Shown: positions 1 to 11,338 of the stretch, piece by piece
Position numbering within the stretch: position 1 is the first letter of the stretch
How the letters are laid out: the number at the start of each line of letters is the position of its first letter
Source: Cryptomeria japonica
Taxonomy: Eukaryota > Streptophyta > Pinopsida > Cupressales > Cupressaceae
Direction of reading: 5' to 3'
Assembly (NCBI RefSeq): GCF_030272615.1
Contig: NC_081414.1
Coordinates: 814,036,569 to 814,100,568, forward strand
Length of the DNA stretch: 64,000 bases
The notes under the pieces: generated by a model
Databases searched by the model: none
What the model saw: the letters and a program-made list of their open reading frames with translations, nothing else
What the model was told of the DNA's origin: nothing
Program-made: the position numbers and the translations under genes

Positions 1-127
1 AAATAATCCAAATATACAAAATATGTCAAAACTGTGTCCAGTACAACGCATACAATGCTCAAAAATACAACAGAGACCATGTCTCTCAAGTATGACTATC
101 CCCTGATGAAGATGGTCTCGCTCCAGA

Positions 128-214
128 TGTGCCCGCCCCTGGATCTCCAGGAGGGTCCTATCTTGCTCCAGATACACTCGCCCCTGGATCTCCAGGAGGG
201 TCCTGTCTTGCCGG
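128..214. repeat. two direct copies of a ~45-bp unit
   Basis: A stretch containing CCCCTGGATCTCCAGGAGGG occurs twice about 45 bp apart (near 136 and 181). The surrounding 1-560 region, read on the minus strand, gives short coiled-coil-like stretches in broken frames. It is probably the decayed C-terminal end of the PMD gene. Confidence 0.6.
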
Positions 215-574
215 CCATGTCACACCTCAGCTCTCAGATCGTGTCCCAGTGGTTCGAGATCGACTCGATCTCGACTATGCAAAGCTCTCCACTCGCCGAT
301 CTCTGGGTACTGCAGCCTCATAATGCCGCCTATAATACTCTGCCTCCTGCACTCTCCGTGTCAGCTCTCTAAGGGTGTCTCTCAATGGACCACCCGTCGC
401 TGCTCTCTGTACACTTGCCAATGCCTCCTCCGCTCGTCCTCACCGCTCTATCTCAGTATCTCTCTCAGTGGTCAACAGAGAAATCTACCGCTGATAGGTC
501 AAAATCTGCGCCTGTAGCTGCTGAACGGTAATCTACAGGGTCTGGATCTGTGCATCCTCCACATGACCTGGCAC

Positions 575-2044
575 TCAAACCCGCAGCGGTACATGTGCTG
601 GCGCCACCCCTCCCACTCGCCCTATACTCAATACTGGAGGTGGGATTATATCTACCCTCCTCCTCTGTGCTGGTCTACTCAGCTCCTCCTCACCCCCCAC
701 TGCAGCTAACACCTCCATCACTCTCCCCTCTCTCTTGGCTCCGATAGCCAATCCTCCTCTCCCTCTCTCAATCCTCCCTTGTCGTACCGCTCTCTCCACA
801 CCTCTACCTCCCCGCCTCCCTCTAGCTCCTCTACCTCCTCCATCATCTCCATCATCTCCATCATCTCCCCCCTCCTCGCCATCCGAGTCAAACGCTGGCC
901 TCATCTCCTCTGAATCTGAGATCCTCGCCATTGCCCATGCAGCAAACAAACGGGCGAACTCATCTGTCATCCCTGCATCCTGTATCTCTGGGGCATAATC
1001 CTAGATCTGTCCTGCCAGCCCTGTAAACTCCTCTATAGCCACTGCACTATCAATAGTGGTCCCCCAATCAACCACATCCTATTGCCGCTGTGCATACAAA
1101 CATGCTCCCTAAGGAATCCCCTGCTGTCGCCCGTACTGTCGCAAAACTCGGGTCACCACAAACCGCTCAATAACGAATAGGGTCCTCTCAATCAGATACC
1201 TCATCATGAATACAAAAGGCATCTCTATCCCATCCTCTACCCATACCTCGCAACCTGTATACGGTCTCCAAGTGATCGTATCAATATCATCAAAAACCCT
1301 CCTCCAATGCTCTAGTTTGCCCAGCTTACGCTGGACAACTAGACCTTTATATCCGTAGGTGTATGCTGCACCTACAGGCCTATCTCTATCTGCCAGTGGT
1401 CTCGCTGCTAGAATGTGCTCCCAACACGATACCTGTAATAGGGTCACGCCAGCTGATAAGCTACCGTAACCGAGGTATACTACCTCATGCAAACTCCTAT
1501 AAAGATGAGCCAGCATCGCTGACCCCCATGAAAATATCCACCCCTGCATCACCATCTGCTCCAAAACTAGCCCCCATCCCACTGAAAATCCCTTTGACCT
1601 GCGATCAGGACAAAGGAATCCCCCAATGAATCCTACCAGTACAGATGGCAGCGGTGCATAATCCAGATCCAAAAACTCCTGCCAGGGGATCTCATATCCA
1701 CAGACAGTCTCATCATGAAATATGCGGCGCAGTGCCTCTGTGCCGCCCTCCTCTGACTACTCATAGGGTAGCAGTGCCCCTACCATAGGAATGCGCAAAA
1801 TCTGGTAGCAATCCTCCGGTGTCACTGTCATCTCTCCAGTGGCAAAATGAAAGGTGTTCGTGTCGCTATGCCACCTCTCTGCTAATGCTGTCAAAAGTCC
1901 CCAATTCATAGTGAACCAAGGCATATCCAGAAGAGAGGTCAATCCACATCTCTCTATGATGTCCAAATCTGCCTGTGACAATCTCGGTATCAGCGTCCAT
2001 GATCTCGGGAATCTCTCCCTCGACTGAACAATACCCAATCGCTC
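575..2044 (-). pseudogene. Plant mobile domain (PMD/MAIN-like) protein, exon 2, with nonsense mutations
   Basis: Read on the minus strand from 2044, one frame runs to 575 and is interrupted only by stop codons (TAG at 1757-1759, TAG at 1109-1111 and others between 1109 and 970). There is no frameshift between 2044 and 970. The N-terminal part carries the PMD signature, for example ALAERWHSDTNTFHF followed by GEMTVTPEDCYQILRIP, as in PMD proteins that resemble MAIN/MAIL1. The C-terminal part is acidic with a GDDGDDGDDGG run, like the tail of the PMD gene in element B. A splice acceptor (TTTGTTGACAG) sits just before 2044. PMD proteins occur as nuclear genes and inside transposons; the biochemical role of this copy is unknown. 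It lies antisense to its element and is now defective. Confidence 0.75.
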
Positions 2045-2174
2045 CTGTCAACAAACCAAAAATATCCAATATCAATTTCCACATCAACACAAAGATATCA
2101 AAATCAAGCTTATATCAACAACATGAAACAATTTGCTCATCTACAATCAAAGTTCAAAATCCTATCATTTCATA

Positions 2175-2345
2175 TCAACTTGTAAAACAACTCAAGTTTT
2201 CAAAAACCATATCAAAACTTGTAAAACAACTCAAGTACCAAAATCACATAAACTTGTAAAACAACTCAAGTTTCCCACCCATATCAACTTGAAAAACAAC
2301 TCAAGTTTCCAACCCATATCGGCTTGTAAAAACAACTCAGGCTTT
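2175..2345 (+). repeat. ~37-bp tandem array (AACTTGTAAAACAACTCAAG core)
   Basis: Five degenerate copies of the core AACTTGTAAAACAACTCAAG are spaced about 35-39 bp apart, near 2178, 2217, 2255, 2288 and 2322. The last copies have drifted. Confidence 0.8.
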
Positions 2346-2539
2346 CATACACATTGAACTTGAAACAGACCACGCAAATACATCATATTCTGATCAAAGC
2401 AACAGATTGATATCTATACATAACTTGAAAAATTGCACATCAAAACAAGTTATACAAATACTCATCTTGGATAAATTCATAAAAACATGACAGGCACACA
2501 AAACAAATTTTCAACTCGGCCAAAATTGCAAAATTTTTC

Positions 2540-2970
2540 TGATGCGCTAAAACACCCCCACGCGCTAGGCTGCCTCTCCTATGCGCTATTCTATCTAATC
2601 TATGCGCTAGATACAGTCTACGCGCTAAACTTTTCACCCAATGCGCTACCTGACCCACCCCATGCGCTAGAATCTGCCTACGCGCTAATCTACCCTTCCT
2701 AAGCACTACCCTTTTAGCCCTATGCACTAAGTTAGTCCTATGCGCTAAACCCCCTTCCCTATGCGAACCCCGGCGGCTTCTATGCGCTAGGTCATACCTA
2801 CGCGCTACCCTGTTGACGCGACGCGCTACCAAACACAATATATGCGCTATTTTCTATGCATGCGCTAACCTAGAAGTTTTATGCGCTAGCCTACATTTTT
2901 CGAACTCGACCCCTAATTTAAAGTCAACGCGCTACTTGACACTTCGTATGCGCTACTGTTGACCTTAGAT
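2540..2970 (+). repeat. ~20-bp tandem array with TATGCGCTA / TACGCGCTA core
   Basis: About twenty copies of a nonamer, mostly TATGCGCTA or TACGCGCTA, recur every 18-22 bp with variable sequence between them. Further copies lie at 3073-3110. The GCGC-containing core is strongly conserved while spacers are not, which is unlike simple slippage. The array sits in the predicted PMD intron. Confidence 0.85.
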
Positions 2971-3063
2971 GCACTAAAACGTCAGACCCAAACTTTGAAA
3001 ATCAAAAAACGCTTAAAAATGACAAAATAAAAAATCCAAAAGGGGTCAAAAACGTTGACTTAC

Positions 3064-3138
3064 TGGTGGTCCACGCGCTACAAGTCTCCGGTATCTCCGG
3101 ACGCGCTCGAAACGGTGTCTGTGATAAGGAATAGGCAT
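3064..3138 (-). pseudogene. Predicted exon 1 of the E PMD gene
   Basis: An ATG at 3138 (minus) opens 25 basic codons rich in Arg and His and ends at a good donor (GTAAGT). It joins in phase 0 to exon 2 at 2044. Element B has the same arrangement with a 27-codon exon 1. Supported by consensus sites and by analogy with B, not by homology of the exon itself. Confidence 0.45.
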
Positions 3139-3568
3139 TTTCTCTCCAGAGCAAATTCTCTTTCTTCAAAAGTCAACAAAGCACAAATGAACCTAATTTG
3201 AGCCCTTTTCCCCTTTTATAAGAGGAAAATGAAATTAGGGTTAGCCGTATGGACCTGTAAAATGGTCGCGGTCTCCCCTATCCCAAAACAGTTGTAACTT
3301 ATCGGAAGATGAATCAATCTGCACACTTTTTACATACATGAAATCATACACATCATACAAACTTCATCAATTTAAAATCAAAATTTTTTCAAAAAAATTG
3401 ATTCATCTCCCGAGGGGGCATCATCATCAAATATCGAATCTGGGACATCACATCAAATCTGGGGCACGACTGGCAAATCAAAAGAGCGACACAAAAATTG
3501 TATTTAATCATAAAAATCACAAAAACACATCATTTTCTTTGAAATAACATGTGCACACACGTCACTTC

Positions 3569-3582
3569 AAAGAGGGGCAAAA
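3569..3582 (+). other. Polypurine tract of element E
   Basis: AAAGAGGGGCAAAA directly precedes the TGTAG start of the LTR, the expected place for the plus-strand primer. Confidence 0.7.
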
Positions 3583-5007
3583 TGTAGACGTATAAAAATG
3601 ACCATATTCCTAAATGAATATTTTATGTTCATTTCCCTATTTAATTAAATCCAATTTAATTAAATTCTTCTATTTTATTAAGTGAATTACTCAATTTATT
3701 TAAATAAAATTCACTATACCCATTTAATGAATAAATAATTTTATTCAATTAAATCCCCCCTATCCACTTTCAATTAAATTCAAATTTTAATTAAATAGTT
3801 ATCCTAAATTGAATAGATCTAATTTATTTAATTGCAACCAAATTGAATTAAATCATTTATTTCAATTAAATCCTATTATCCCCCCCATCCACTTGCAAAA
3901 TCCTAAACCCCTTTCTAATCCCTTCTAGAATCCTCTAATTGCTTCTAATTAACCTAACCCTCCTCTAAACTTTGTCACATCCCTAAGCAAAGGGAAGTCA
4001 CTTCTCAAAAACCTTAAAGTCTTTGATAACCATTAAAGGTTTTCAACCTTCAACCACCAAAATCCTTAAAGTCTTTGAAAACCATTGAAGGCTTCCAACC
4101 TTCAACCACTTAATCCCCAAAGTCTCCAATAACCATTAATGGTTAATTCAAACCCTCCCACATGGTTAAAACATTTGTTTTAACTCAACCTCTACCCAAC
4201 TCAAAGGTCTCATCAGGCCATTAATGCTTTGACCATGATTATCTCTTAATCATTTGCACAAAGGTTTATCCTTGGATTAACTCTTAATCCAGTGGGTAAG
4301 CCTAATTTAGACTTGACCCTTAGCCTTTAGATAACCATGAGGTCTTCTCAGGCCTTTAATGCCTCCAACCTCTTCTCTCAACCCAACCCTATGTTGACAC
4401 TTGTCACCATTTCATTGGTGCCAATTGTGCACATGGATCCCCAACTTTCAAACTTGGCCCTTGATTAAACCATTCAATCTTGACCATCCATTGCCCTGTT
4501 TGTGCTATAAATAGAGCTCTCATTCCTCCATTTTTAACAATCATCTTTCAAATTTGAAGCATTATACTTATGCTCAAATTATTTCAAGCTTTCATTTCAT
4601 ATATGCTCATCATTTAGCCTCTTTTAGATCATAAATTAGACTAATATGCATGCTTAGATTACTTTCTTTATCATTTTAGTTCAATTATAGACTAAATATA
4701 GTATGCTAGGATAGTATTCATACTAATCTCATCATCTTATCATCTAGTTTATTGCATTTTAGCATCATACATAGCTTACAACACATCTCATACTAAATTT
4801 AGCAAAAGCATCTCTCGTTCTCATATTTGCCATCCCTAAACCATTTTGCTCAGTAATCTGAGAGCAAAAATGTTGGTTTGAGGGACATTGTGAAATAGAG
4901 AACCATAGGACCCTCCTTGGGAAGCTGAGTAACACTATGTTACTCCATAGCTTGCATCAAGAAGTCCTGTGTGTGTGTGTGGACTAGTATTTAACTAAAT
5001 TTTCACA
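3583..5007 (+). repeat. 3' LTR of element E
   Basis: A 1,425-bp LTR from TGTAGACGTA to TTTTCACA, AT-rich, directly after the polypurine tract. It contains a clear TATA box at 4505-4513. The right end is placed at the last CA before sequence that reads as copia pol on the minus strand. There is no second copy in the window to confirm the ends. Confidence 0.65.
4505..4513 (+). promoter_or_regulatory. TATA box in the E LTR
   Basis: CTATAAATAGAGCTC is a near-consensus plant TATA box in the 3' third of the LTR, as expected for the U3 promoter. Confidence 0.65.
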
Positions 5008-5034
5008 TTTTAAGTTTTATTCGCCCACTTTTCC

Positions 5035-5798
5035 ACCATACAATTACCTTTTGTCTGAGTATCGGTTTCAATCTCCAATCTAGATCTATTAATGATTTTG
5101 CATTTTCTATCCTTGAATTGTAATTGAAATCCCTTATCCACCAATTGACCTACACTCAAAATATTATGCCTTAAACCTTCACCATAATAAAAATTATTAG
5201 TATTGTGCTTACCATCTAATGATATAGTTCATTTTTCTTTGATCATTCATGCTTTGTCATCTCCAAATCTAACCAGACCGCCATCAAATTCTTGCAAAGA
5301 TAGAAACTTCATTTTATCTCCAGTCATATGATGTGAACATCCAATGTCAATTACCCATTCATTCTTATCTTCAATTTTAGTAGCAAGTGCCTTCTCTTTA
5401 GGTACATTCTCTTCCAGTGCCTAAACATCTTCCTTGATAGCTAGGAATACCCATTCCTTTCCATTATCGGAACCACTAGCAGAGTCTTGTACCGATTAAT
5501 CATTAGAATTAGTCACGCATTCCTCATCCAAAATGTAGCATGATTTATCTCTAGTTTTCTTGTACTTATATTTGTTTTAATAACCAGGGTTAGGCTTAAA
5601 ATATCTACTAGCTCTTTCTTCAAATTTTGAATTCTTTTAAGGACATCTAGATGCAAAATGACCTATCTTATTACATGCAAAATATTTAAAAGGTGATATT
5701 ACTTCATACTTACTTCCTACCGGTCCTTTAGGTACTCTTCTAGAAAATAGGGCTTCAAATTTCTCAAATTCTTCATCTTATCTCTTCATATCATCCAA
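5035..5798 (-). pseudogene. Copia pol start: zinc knuckle, retropepsin, broken
   Basis: Downstream of gag on the minus strand is a zinc-knuckle remnant near 5640-5690 (ACNKIGHFASRCP, first Cys apparently replaced by Tyr). A copia protease follows near 5250-5372 with WVIDIGCSHHMTGD, where the family has DSG, so the catalytic triad reads D-I-G. After it comes a GAG-pre-integrase-like stretch (NILSVGQLVDKGFQL). Frameshifts and stops interrupt it, and RT and integrase are absent here. It lies where the protease is expected in Ty1/copia order. Confidence 0.7.
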
Positions 5799-6524
5799 TT
5801 ATTTTGCATACAAATCTTTCCAATCTTGCTTGCCAGTTGATGATGTAAATGCATGAAAAGCAAGTTTAGACTTCACTGCTCGAGAAGGTCGAAATTCTTC
5901 AAGCTCAAAAGAAGATAATTTCCCAACCAAGGTATCTCCATAGACAAAAGTATTAGCCATTGTTCTCAATTCATTAATTGCATTAGCATTCATCTTATAA
6001 GCTAGTGGCAAAGATCTCAGAACTTTAGAAACTATTTCATCTTCACTCAGAGATCCACCACAACATTGAATACCCATAACAATTTCATTTACCCTTTCCA
6101 TGAATGCAGTAATCCTTTCATCTTCTTCCATCTTCAAGTTTTCATATCTCACCCAGTAACCATCAAGTTTAGCAATCTTAACAGTAGGGTCACCTTCATT
6201 TAGAGTCTCCAATGTGTCCCATATAGCCTTTGTTGTTGATTTGTCAGTTAATCCCATTATTTGTTGATCAAAAAGTGCATACAAGAAGGCTTCTATAGAT
6301 CTACAATCATTCTCAAGCTCCTTATCCAAGTTTGTTGGAGGAGGATTTCCAGATGCCGGATTAAAAGGAGTAACACCATTCTCTGTTATTTCCCAAATTT
6401 CCTTACCAAGACATCTCAGATGAGTTTCCATCTAAATCTTCCATTCTCTATAATTGGTTCCACCAAGCCTAGGAATTTCTCTCTGAAAGATAGCAACAGA
6501 TGAACTTGAACTATTAGTCACCAT
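5799..6524 (-). pseudogene. Copia Gag (UBN2/DUF4219-type), one in-frame stop
   Basis: A 210-residue open frame (6431 to 5799) has the plant copia Gag pattern: EIWEITENG, then ALFDQQIMGLTD, KAIWDTLETL, and VNEIVMGIQCCGGSLSEDEI followed by VLRSLP. These are UBN2-family landmarks of the structural protein that packages element RNA. The frame extends upstream to an ATG at 6524 and includes the usual N-terminal PRLGGTNYREWK motif, interrupted by a TAG at 6432-6434. The ATG lies 44 bp after the primer binding site, normal for copia. The stop makes this copy defective. Confidence 0.8.
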
Positions 6525-6567
6525 AGGATCTTCCTCAAGTGGTTAAGCTTTTGCAGAGAGGACCAAA

Positions 6568-6579
6568 GCTCTGATACCA
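6568..6579 (-). other. Primer binding site (initiator tRNA-Met)
   Basis: On the minus strand TGGTATCAGAGC follows the LTR end after two bases. This is the classic Ty1/copia site complementary to the 3' end of initiator tRNA-Met. Confidence 0.9.
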
Positions 6580-6581
6580 AT

Positions 6582-7816
6582 TGTTAGACAGTTAAAATAA
6601 TTGAAAGACAACTGAGAGGGGGGGAAGGTGAATCAGTTGTCACCAGATTACAAGAACCTTAAGAAATTAAAACTTTAATACCGGAACCCAAAATATCAAT
6701 ATCAGAATGCATAAACCAATTACTGAAATAGAAGATATGATAATTAAGAACAAGCAACAAATAGAGAATAAAGACCATCCACATGACACCAAGATTTGTA
6801 CATGGAAAACTCGGTAAAGGGAAAAACCATAATGGGAAGCCTACCCACATTTTGAAAAAATACTTCTGTAGTAAGTATGTGATTACAAATTGAGGGTCCT
6901 GCACTTGCAGGAAGGCCAACAGCCTATGGCACATTGCTCATTACAAAAAGGAGTCTCACTGACTACATAATAATCCAGACTACAATCCAAAAGAGAGAAT
7001 GAACTGTAATGATAGCATCTCCTATGCCTAAGTACAGTTCCAGTTAAGCTCAATATCGAAGGACTAAATCCTCTTACATAAACCCAACTCGATCACTAAT
7101 GATCGACCAAATCCTCTACATCAATGATTATTATATTTTTTGCTCCTTACATGTCCATACATGTTCTACAATGAGATCTTACATCATATATATACAAACC
7201 TTCGACCACAAACAATAAGGTCGGCCACAAGACAATAAAGCAATTACATAATTATAAAACATGTCGGCCTGAGACCAAACAAATAATATCCAACCCATAA
7301 GACATCCCGAAAACACATCGAAAAGATCAAACAACAAGTTACATTAAGTCGGTCCATAACCTAGATAATACTAAATACAATTTAGGTCCACAGACGCTAA
7401 AGCAATGATCCCAATCAGCCAAGTCTCAAACATGATCACCATTAGCATCCTGAATCTCTACTAGAAGCTCATCAACACCACTTATGCATAATATCAGAGA
7501 TCTTCAACAAAGCTCTATCGATGAAACCCTCATCGGATAAAAAAACCAAGCTTACAAACATATAGGATAACATCCGATCACCAAATCAAAACCAACTAAC
7601 TAAACATGAATCTGAGTAGCATGAATAAAAAATCTATGCCAATTCCATAAGCCAAAATATACTGGAGCATACCGGATCATCCTGATCTAACCAGCTAGAA
7701 ACCAAACATCCTATCGGGACCAGAAGGATATTGGTAAAGAAGCCAAAACAACTAGTGTTGACATCAATGATAAAACATCAATGCAACACATAATCAATTC
7801 CTTCAAATGGCCAACA
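6582..7816 (-). repeat. 5' LTR of copia element D
   Basis: A 1,235-bp LTR that reads TGTTGGCCATTTG...GTCTAACA on the minus strand and is followed by the primer binding site. Near 6788-6850 it carries the box also seen in the LTRs of C and J (on the minus strand, TGGTTTTTCCCTTTACCGAG). The partner LTR is outside the window. Confidence 0.8.
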
Positions 7817-10294
7817 ATCTGAGTTGGGTTGTAGCAGTTACCGAAGGAGTGACAATTGTCAGATTAAGTACTCCTTTTCCTTTATCAACCTCAGCGACCT
7901 TTACCTCTGCATCCTCAACATCCTTTTCCTCTTCTATATTATCTTTATCTTGTGCACCAATGTTACCACTTGGTGTAGTATCATCCTTTTGGACCTCAGG
8001 GGCTGCTGAACTGTCCACCACTGAAGGATTATCATAGGTCTCAACATCAAGTGATGTGTTACCTTGACCTTCAAGATGTCCCTCAAACTGAGTTTCACAC
8101 TTCTGACCACTGGAAACACCTTTCTTTTATGTCGGCTACGAAGACTTGAATGCATCTTTATACAGAGGATCGTTTCGAATTATCTTTTTCCATATGTCCT
8201 CAGTCTCCCTCCTCACCTCTTCCACTTGACCAATCATTAATCTGTTTACCCTATTTTTGCTTCTGAATTCTTTCTTGTTAGCTTATTCAATGTCTTTTGA
8301 CTTCATAATGAGTAACACAAGTGCAAACATTTATTAGTTCTCTTTCTTTTATTTCTCTATCAATCTTGCTAGTTGTTAGACTTCTTGCATCAATAATGTT
8401 GTACATATTTTTAGGGATAATACGCCCTAATTCAATCAAAGTCTTCCTAAAGTTATGCAAGTATAAATCTACAACTTCTTCAACCTTCTCTGATCTCCCT
8501 CATCTAGATGTTCATAATAGGCTCCAAGATTCTTCAAGTTCCCATCAACAATTATTTCATTTATTAGTTGATCTATTGACAATGGAGGAACAACTATGTA
8601 CTTACCTTGTAGGTCACTAGACTCAAGGTCTTTGTCAAGTTTACTTTTGACTTGTCTACCTCTTTTGGGTCTACCGATATGGACAAGTTCTGATTTAGAT
8701 TTCTTGCTTTGTTGGGCTCCACTGGGCTGCGACTTCCTCACCATTCTGAAAAATTCACCTTTCTTCGCCTTGCCAACTTCTTCCTCAAATTTTGTCTCAG
8801 AGGCTACCAGAGACACAACAACATAAGTCCTCTTGGGCTTCTCCTTTTTCTTCAACACACCTTTCCCAGATGGGCTAGGTCTTGAAGATGATACCATCGA
8901 AATAGGGTAGACTTGATCTCTTTAGGTTTGACCTTGGAGGGAATCAGATCAACCTTGGGCTTCTTAGATTCCTCTTTGGCGTCCTTCTAAGCATGTTCTT
9001 CTCTTGCCTACTTCACCTCTTCATGGGTGAATCCCATCTGCACGACCACCTCTTCTGCCATCTTTGTAATCTTCCTTTTCCTAGCAGGTGCAATAAATTG
9101 TCTATGCAATTCAAGGTCTTTCTCCTTGAATGTTCCAAATATTCCTTATTTAGGATCCACCTATTGACTCAATAAGTGTTGAGCATATGCCTTGAGAGTG
9201 ATAGAGTCAAATTCATACCCCATGAGCATGATCCATATTTTCCTACGCTCCACCGCTTCCATTTGACAATGATCTTTGTCTACCATGAAGTAAATGGTTT
9301 TCTCATACTTCTCAACAATATCCTTAGGGATCCTCTCTCTGTTTTTCATTGCTACTTGGAAGGATTTGAAGTATCCCCATAGAGAAGATATTCTCCTTGT
9401 AGCATCTCCAATTCCCCATAAACCTTCTTTAATTTGTATCGCTACCAGTCTATCATAGGCTCATTGGACCTTTCCTTTCACAATGGGTATCTCATTCAAG
9501 AAATATAAGGCCAAGCCAATAAGAAGAGTTCCATATTTGAAAGTGTGCTTTTTATCTTGCTTAATATTCAAATTTCTTATCAACTCATTCGGGACTATGC
9601 ATAGGTCATACCTTTTGTCATCTTTCAATATTTGATAGGGTGAGTATATAGAAGTACTGGAAACAGAATTGTGTCTGATGGACTGGTAAACCTTGTATCC
9701 GACCACCATAGAATCAAACTTCAAATAATTCTCCAGAATGTTGTTTATGATCATTTCTCTGATGTCAAATTTGTAACTAGTAGTAGCTATCACTGTGTCA
9801 TTTGATACTTTCATGAAGATAGGTACTTCACTAGTTTCATTGAGGCATGTCACGACTTGGATTGTCTATTTGGTAATCTTGTGGGGCCTTCCAAGCCATA
9901 TAAACTCATCATGAACTCGACTGAGAATGTACCATATCCATTCTACTTCGCCAAACAACAGAATATGAAAGAACTGTGAAAAACCCTTGTCCCGAAGAAC
10001 TTTGTAATTAGGTTTGAGGTTTCCCAAACTATCCACTAAGTGATTATTATATAGGTTCAACATATCTACGTTACCAAGCTCCTCGAGATCACAATGGATG
10101 CATGCCCTAATATCTTCATTATGAAGCATTTCGTAGGGTACTGATGAAAATGCACCTTCTGTATCATCTTCAACAGACTTAAAGGGTTGTTTCTTGAATA
10201 CAAGTCTGGCCCAATCCTTAGTCTCCATGACCAATGGGGTAGAAACGCCATAAGTTGAAGCCATTTCAAATTTAGGGTTTGCAGAAATAGACAA
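7817..10294 (-). pseudogene. Unrecognised retroelement-associated protein, decayed
   Basis: One minus-strand frame starts at ATG 10294 and stays in register to about 9161 with only in-frame stops (TAG at 9866-9868, one near 9461). It continues in other frames through 8897-8469 (Lys-rich, with KKKEKPKR) and 8155-7803 (acidic). Landmarks include WIWYILSRVHDEFIWLGRPH, SMVVGYKVYQSIRHNSVSS and KYGTLLIGLALYFLNEIP. I do not recognise the family. The conserved-looking blocks and stop-only decay over about 380 codons suggest a genuine former protein carried by element C. The stretch 10295-10656 upstream has no coding signal and could be its leader. Confidence 0.5.
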
Positions 10295-10656
10295 TCTGAA
10301 TAGATAAATAACTTGACTTGCAACCGAGCACTAAAATTTACTCTAGAATCATTGAAATCATTGAATCACTTTGCTCTCCTTCTCTACACTATTCACTTGA
10401 TCGTATTGTGATAAATGAAGTTGTCAAATGCCTTTTTAACCTTCAAAAACCTAATTTTCTATTGCAATAAATGTTGCAATTGATTACCATGATTTTCACA
10501 GAGTTGCTTACCAAAGCACCAATTCATCTCTGAAACTTCCAGATAACATCCGCACATATGATTTAAGCCTTTTGCAACCTTCTGGAAACAATTACAAATC
10601 ATCGAAGAGGGGTTTCTTAGAATATGCATCAAAAGTTCCCCCTAAGGCATAAAGCC

Positions 10657-11333
10657 CTAGTTACCAGATGAAGATCCTACACTAGATTCGGTTGTAGATC
10701 CATTTTCTACTCTAGATTCATCTTTTCTGACCCACATCTTCTCATGTTTGTCTCTGATCTCTTCCACCTTTGTCTTTCCCTTCTCATCTGATTTGTTCTT
10801 TTCTACTGGGGCACTACCCTTACTTTTGCGGTACTTTGCAAATGATCGGTTTTGTTACATGCACGGCAAACAACATTTCTCTGCATAGGTTTGAAGTTCA
10901 TCTGATTTGGTCTCATCCTACACTGGTTAGAGATATGTCCAAACATCCCACAAGCATAACACCTCTTGTTTTGGAAGTTATTCACTATCGCTCTACACAT
11001 ATTTGACTTGTGACCAAAATTATTGCATATGAAACACTGACCGATAAAGGTAGGAGCATTATTCATGTTTTTCATTTCATTATTCATCGTACTTCTACAT
11101 TGATTTGCCATATTACCGAATTTATTGCTAGTAAAGCATCTATCATTGAATTTATGACCATTAGGTTGTCTTACTAGAGGATTCTAGTTTTTATTCTGAT
11201 CAAGTTTTGCATTTCCTTGTCTAGATCAGCAGGCTTCACCTTTCTCAAATCCAAGTCCTTGCATGTCCTTTCCATGTCTCTGACTTTCGAGCATCTCATC
11301 AAGCCTTGCTGAGCTAGATTTGAATTTTTCTTT
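10657..11333 (-). pseudogene. C-terminal half of element C Gag with CCHC zinc knuckles
   Basis: The minus-strand frame resumes after element A with KEKFKSSSARLDEMLESQR, then GLGFEKGEA, as in plant copia Gag C-terminal regions. Two intact CX2CX4HX4C knuckles follow (CFICNNFGHKSNMC and CYACGMFGHISNQC). They are flanked by a decayed one upstream (TSNKFGNMANQC) and a partial one downstream (CRACNKTDH). With a frameshift near 10820, the frame ends in a Lys/Glu-rich tail at TAG 10657-10659. Zinc knuckles bind the element RNA during packaging. No pol follows. Confidence 0.7.
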
Positions 11334-11338
11334 GTAGT

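Larger units (their letters stand above)
2045..3063 (-). other. Predicted phase-0 first intron of the E PMD gene, array-filled
   Basis: A donor (CCA|GTAAGT, minus, exon end at 3064) and an acceptor (GACAG before 2044) bound a 1,019-nt intron. Both neighbouring exons keep phase 0. The intron holds two tandem arrays, listed separately, and otherwise AT-rich sequence. The prediction rests on splice consensus and frame continuity only. Confidence 0.5.
1..5007 (+). mobile_element. 3' part of Ty3/gypsy (Tat-like) element E with antisense PMD gene
   Basis: The window opens inside an LTR retrotransposon whose gag-pol would lie to the left. What is visible is an antisense plant-mobile-domain gene (575-3138, minus), a purine-rich tract at 3569-3582 and a long LTR (3583-5007). 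The order (antisense PMD gene, polypurine tract, LTR starting TGTAG) is the same as in element B. E abuts the broken pol of copia element D at about 5008, so I infer E inserted into D. The left boundary and target duplication are outside the window. Lineage is by analogy with B because no E pol is visible. Confidence 0.7.
5008..7816 (-). mobile_element. 5' part of Ty1/copia element D
   Basis: Read on the minus strand: LTR (7816 to 6582), primer binding site matching initiator tRNA-Met, gag (6524 to 5799), then the start of pol with retropepsin. It is cut at about 5008 by the E LTR; the rest of pol and the 3' LTR are outside the window. Its right edge at 7816 abuts unrelated sequence of element C, into which D probably inserted. 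Confidence 0.75.

Noticed and set aside
2540..2970. CRISPR-like array (short conserved repeat, variable spacers)
   Set aside because: Repeats are only about 9 bp, spacing varies from 18 to 22 bp, the context is a plant retrotransposon intron, and no cas genes exist.
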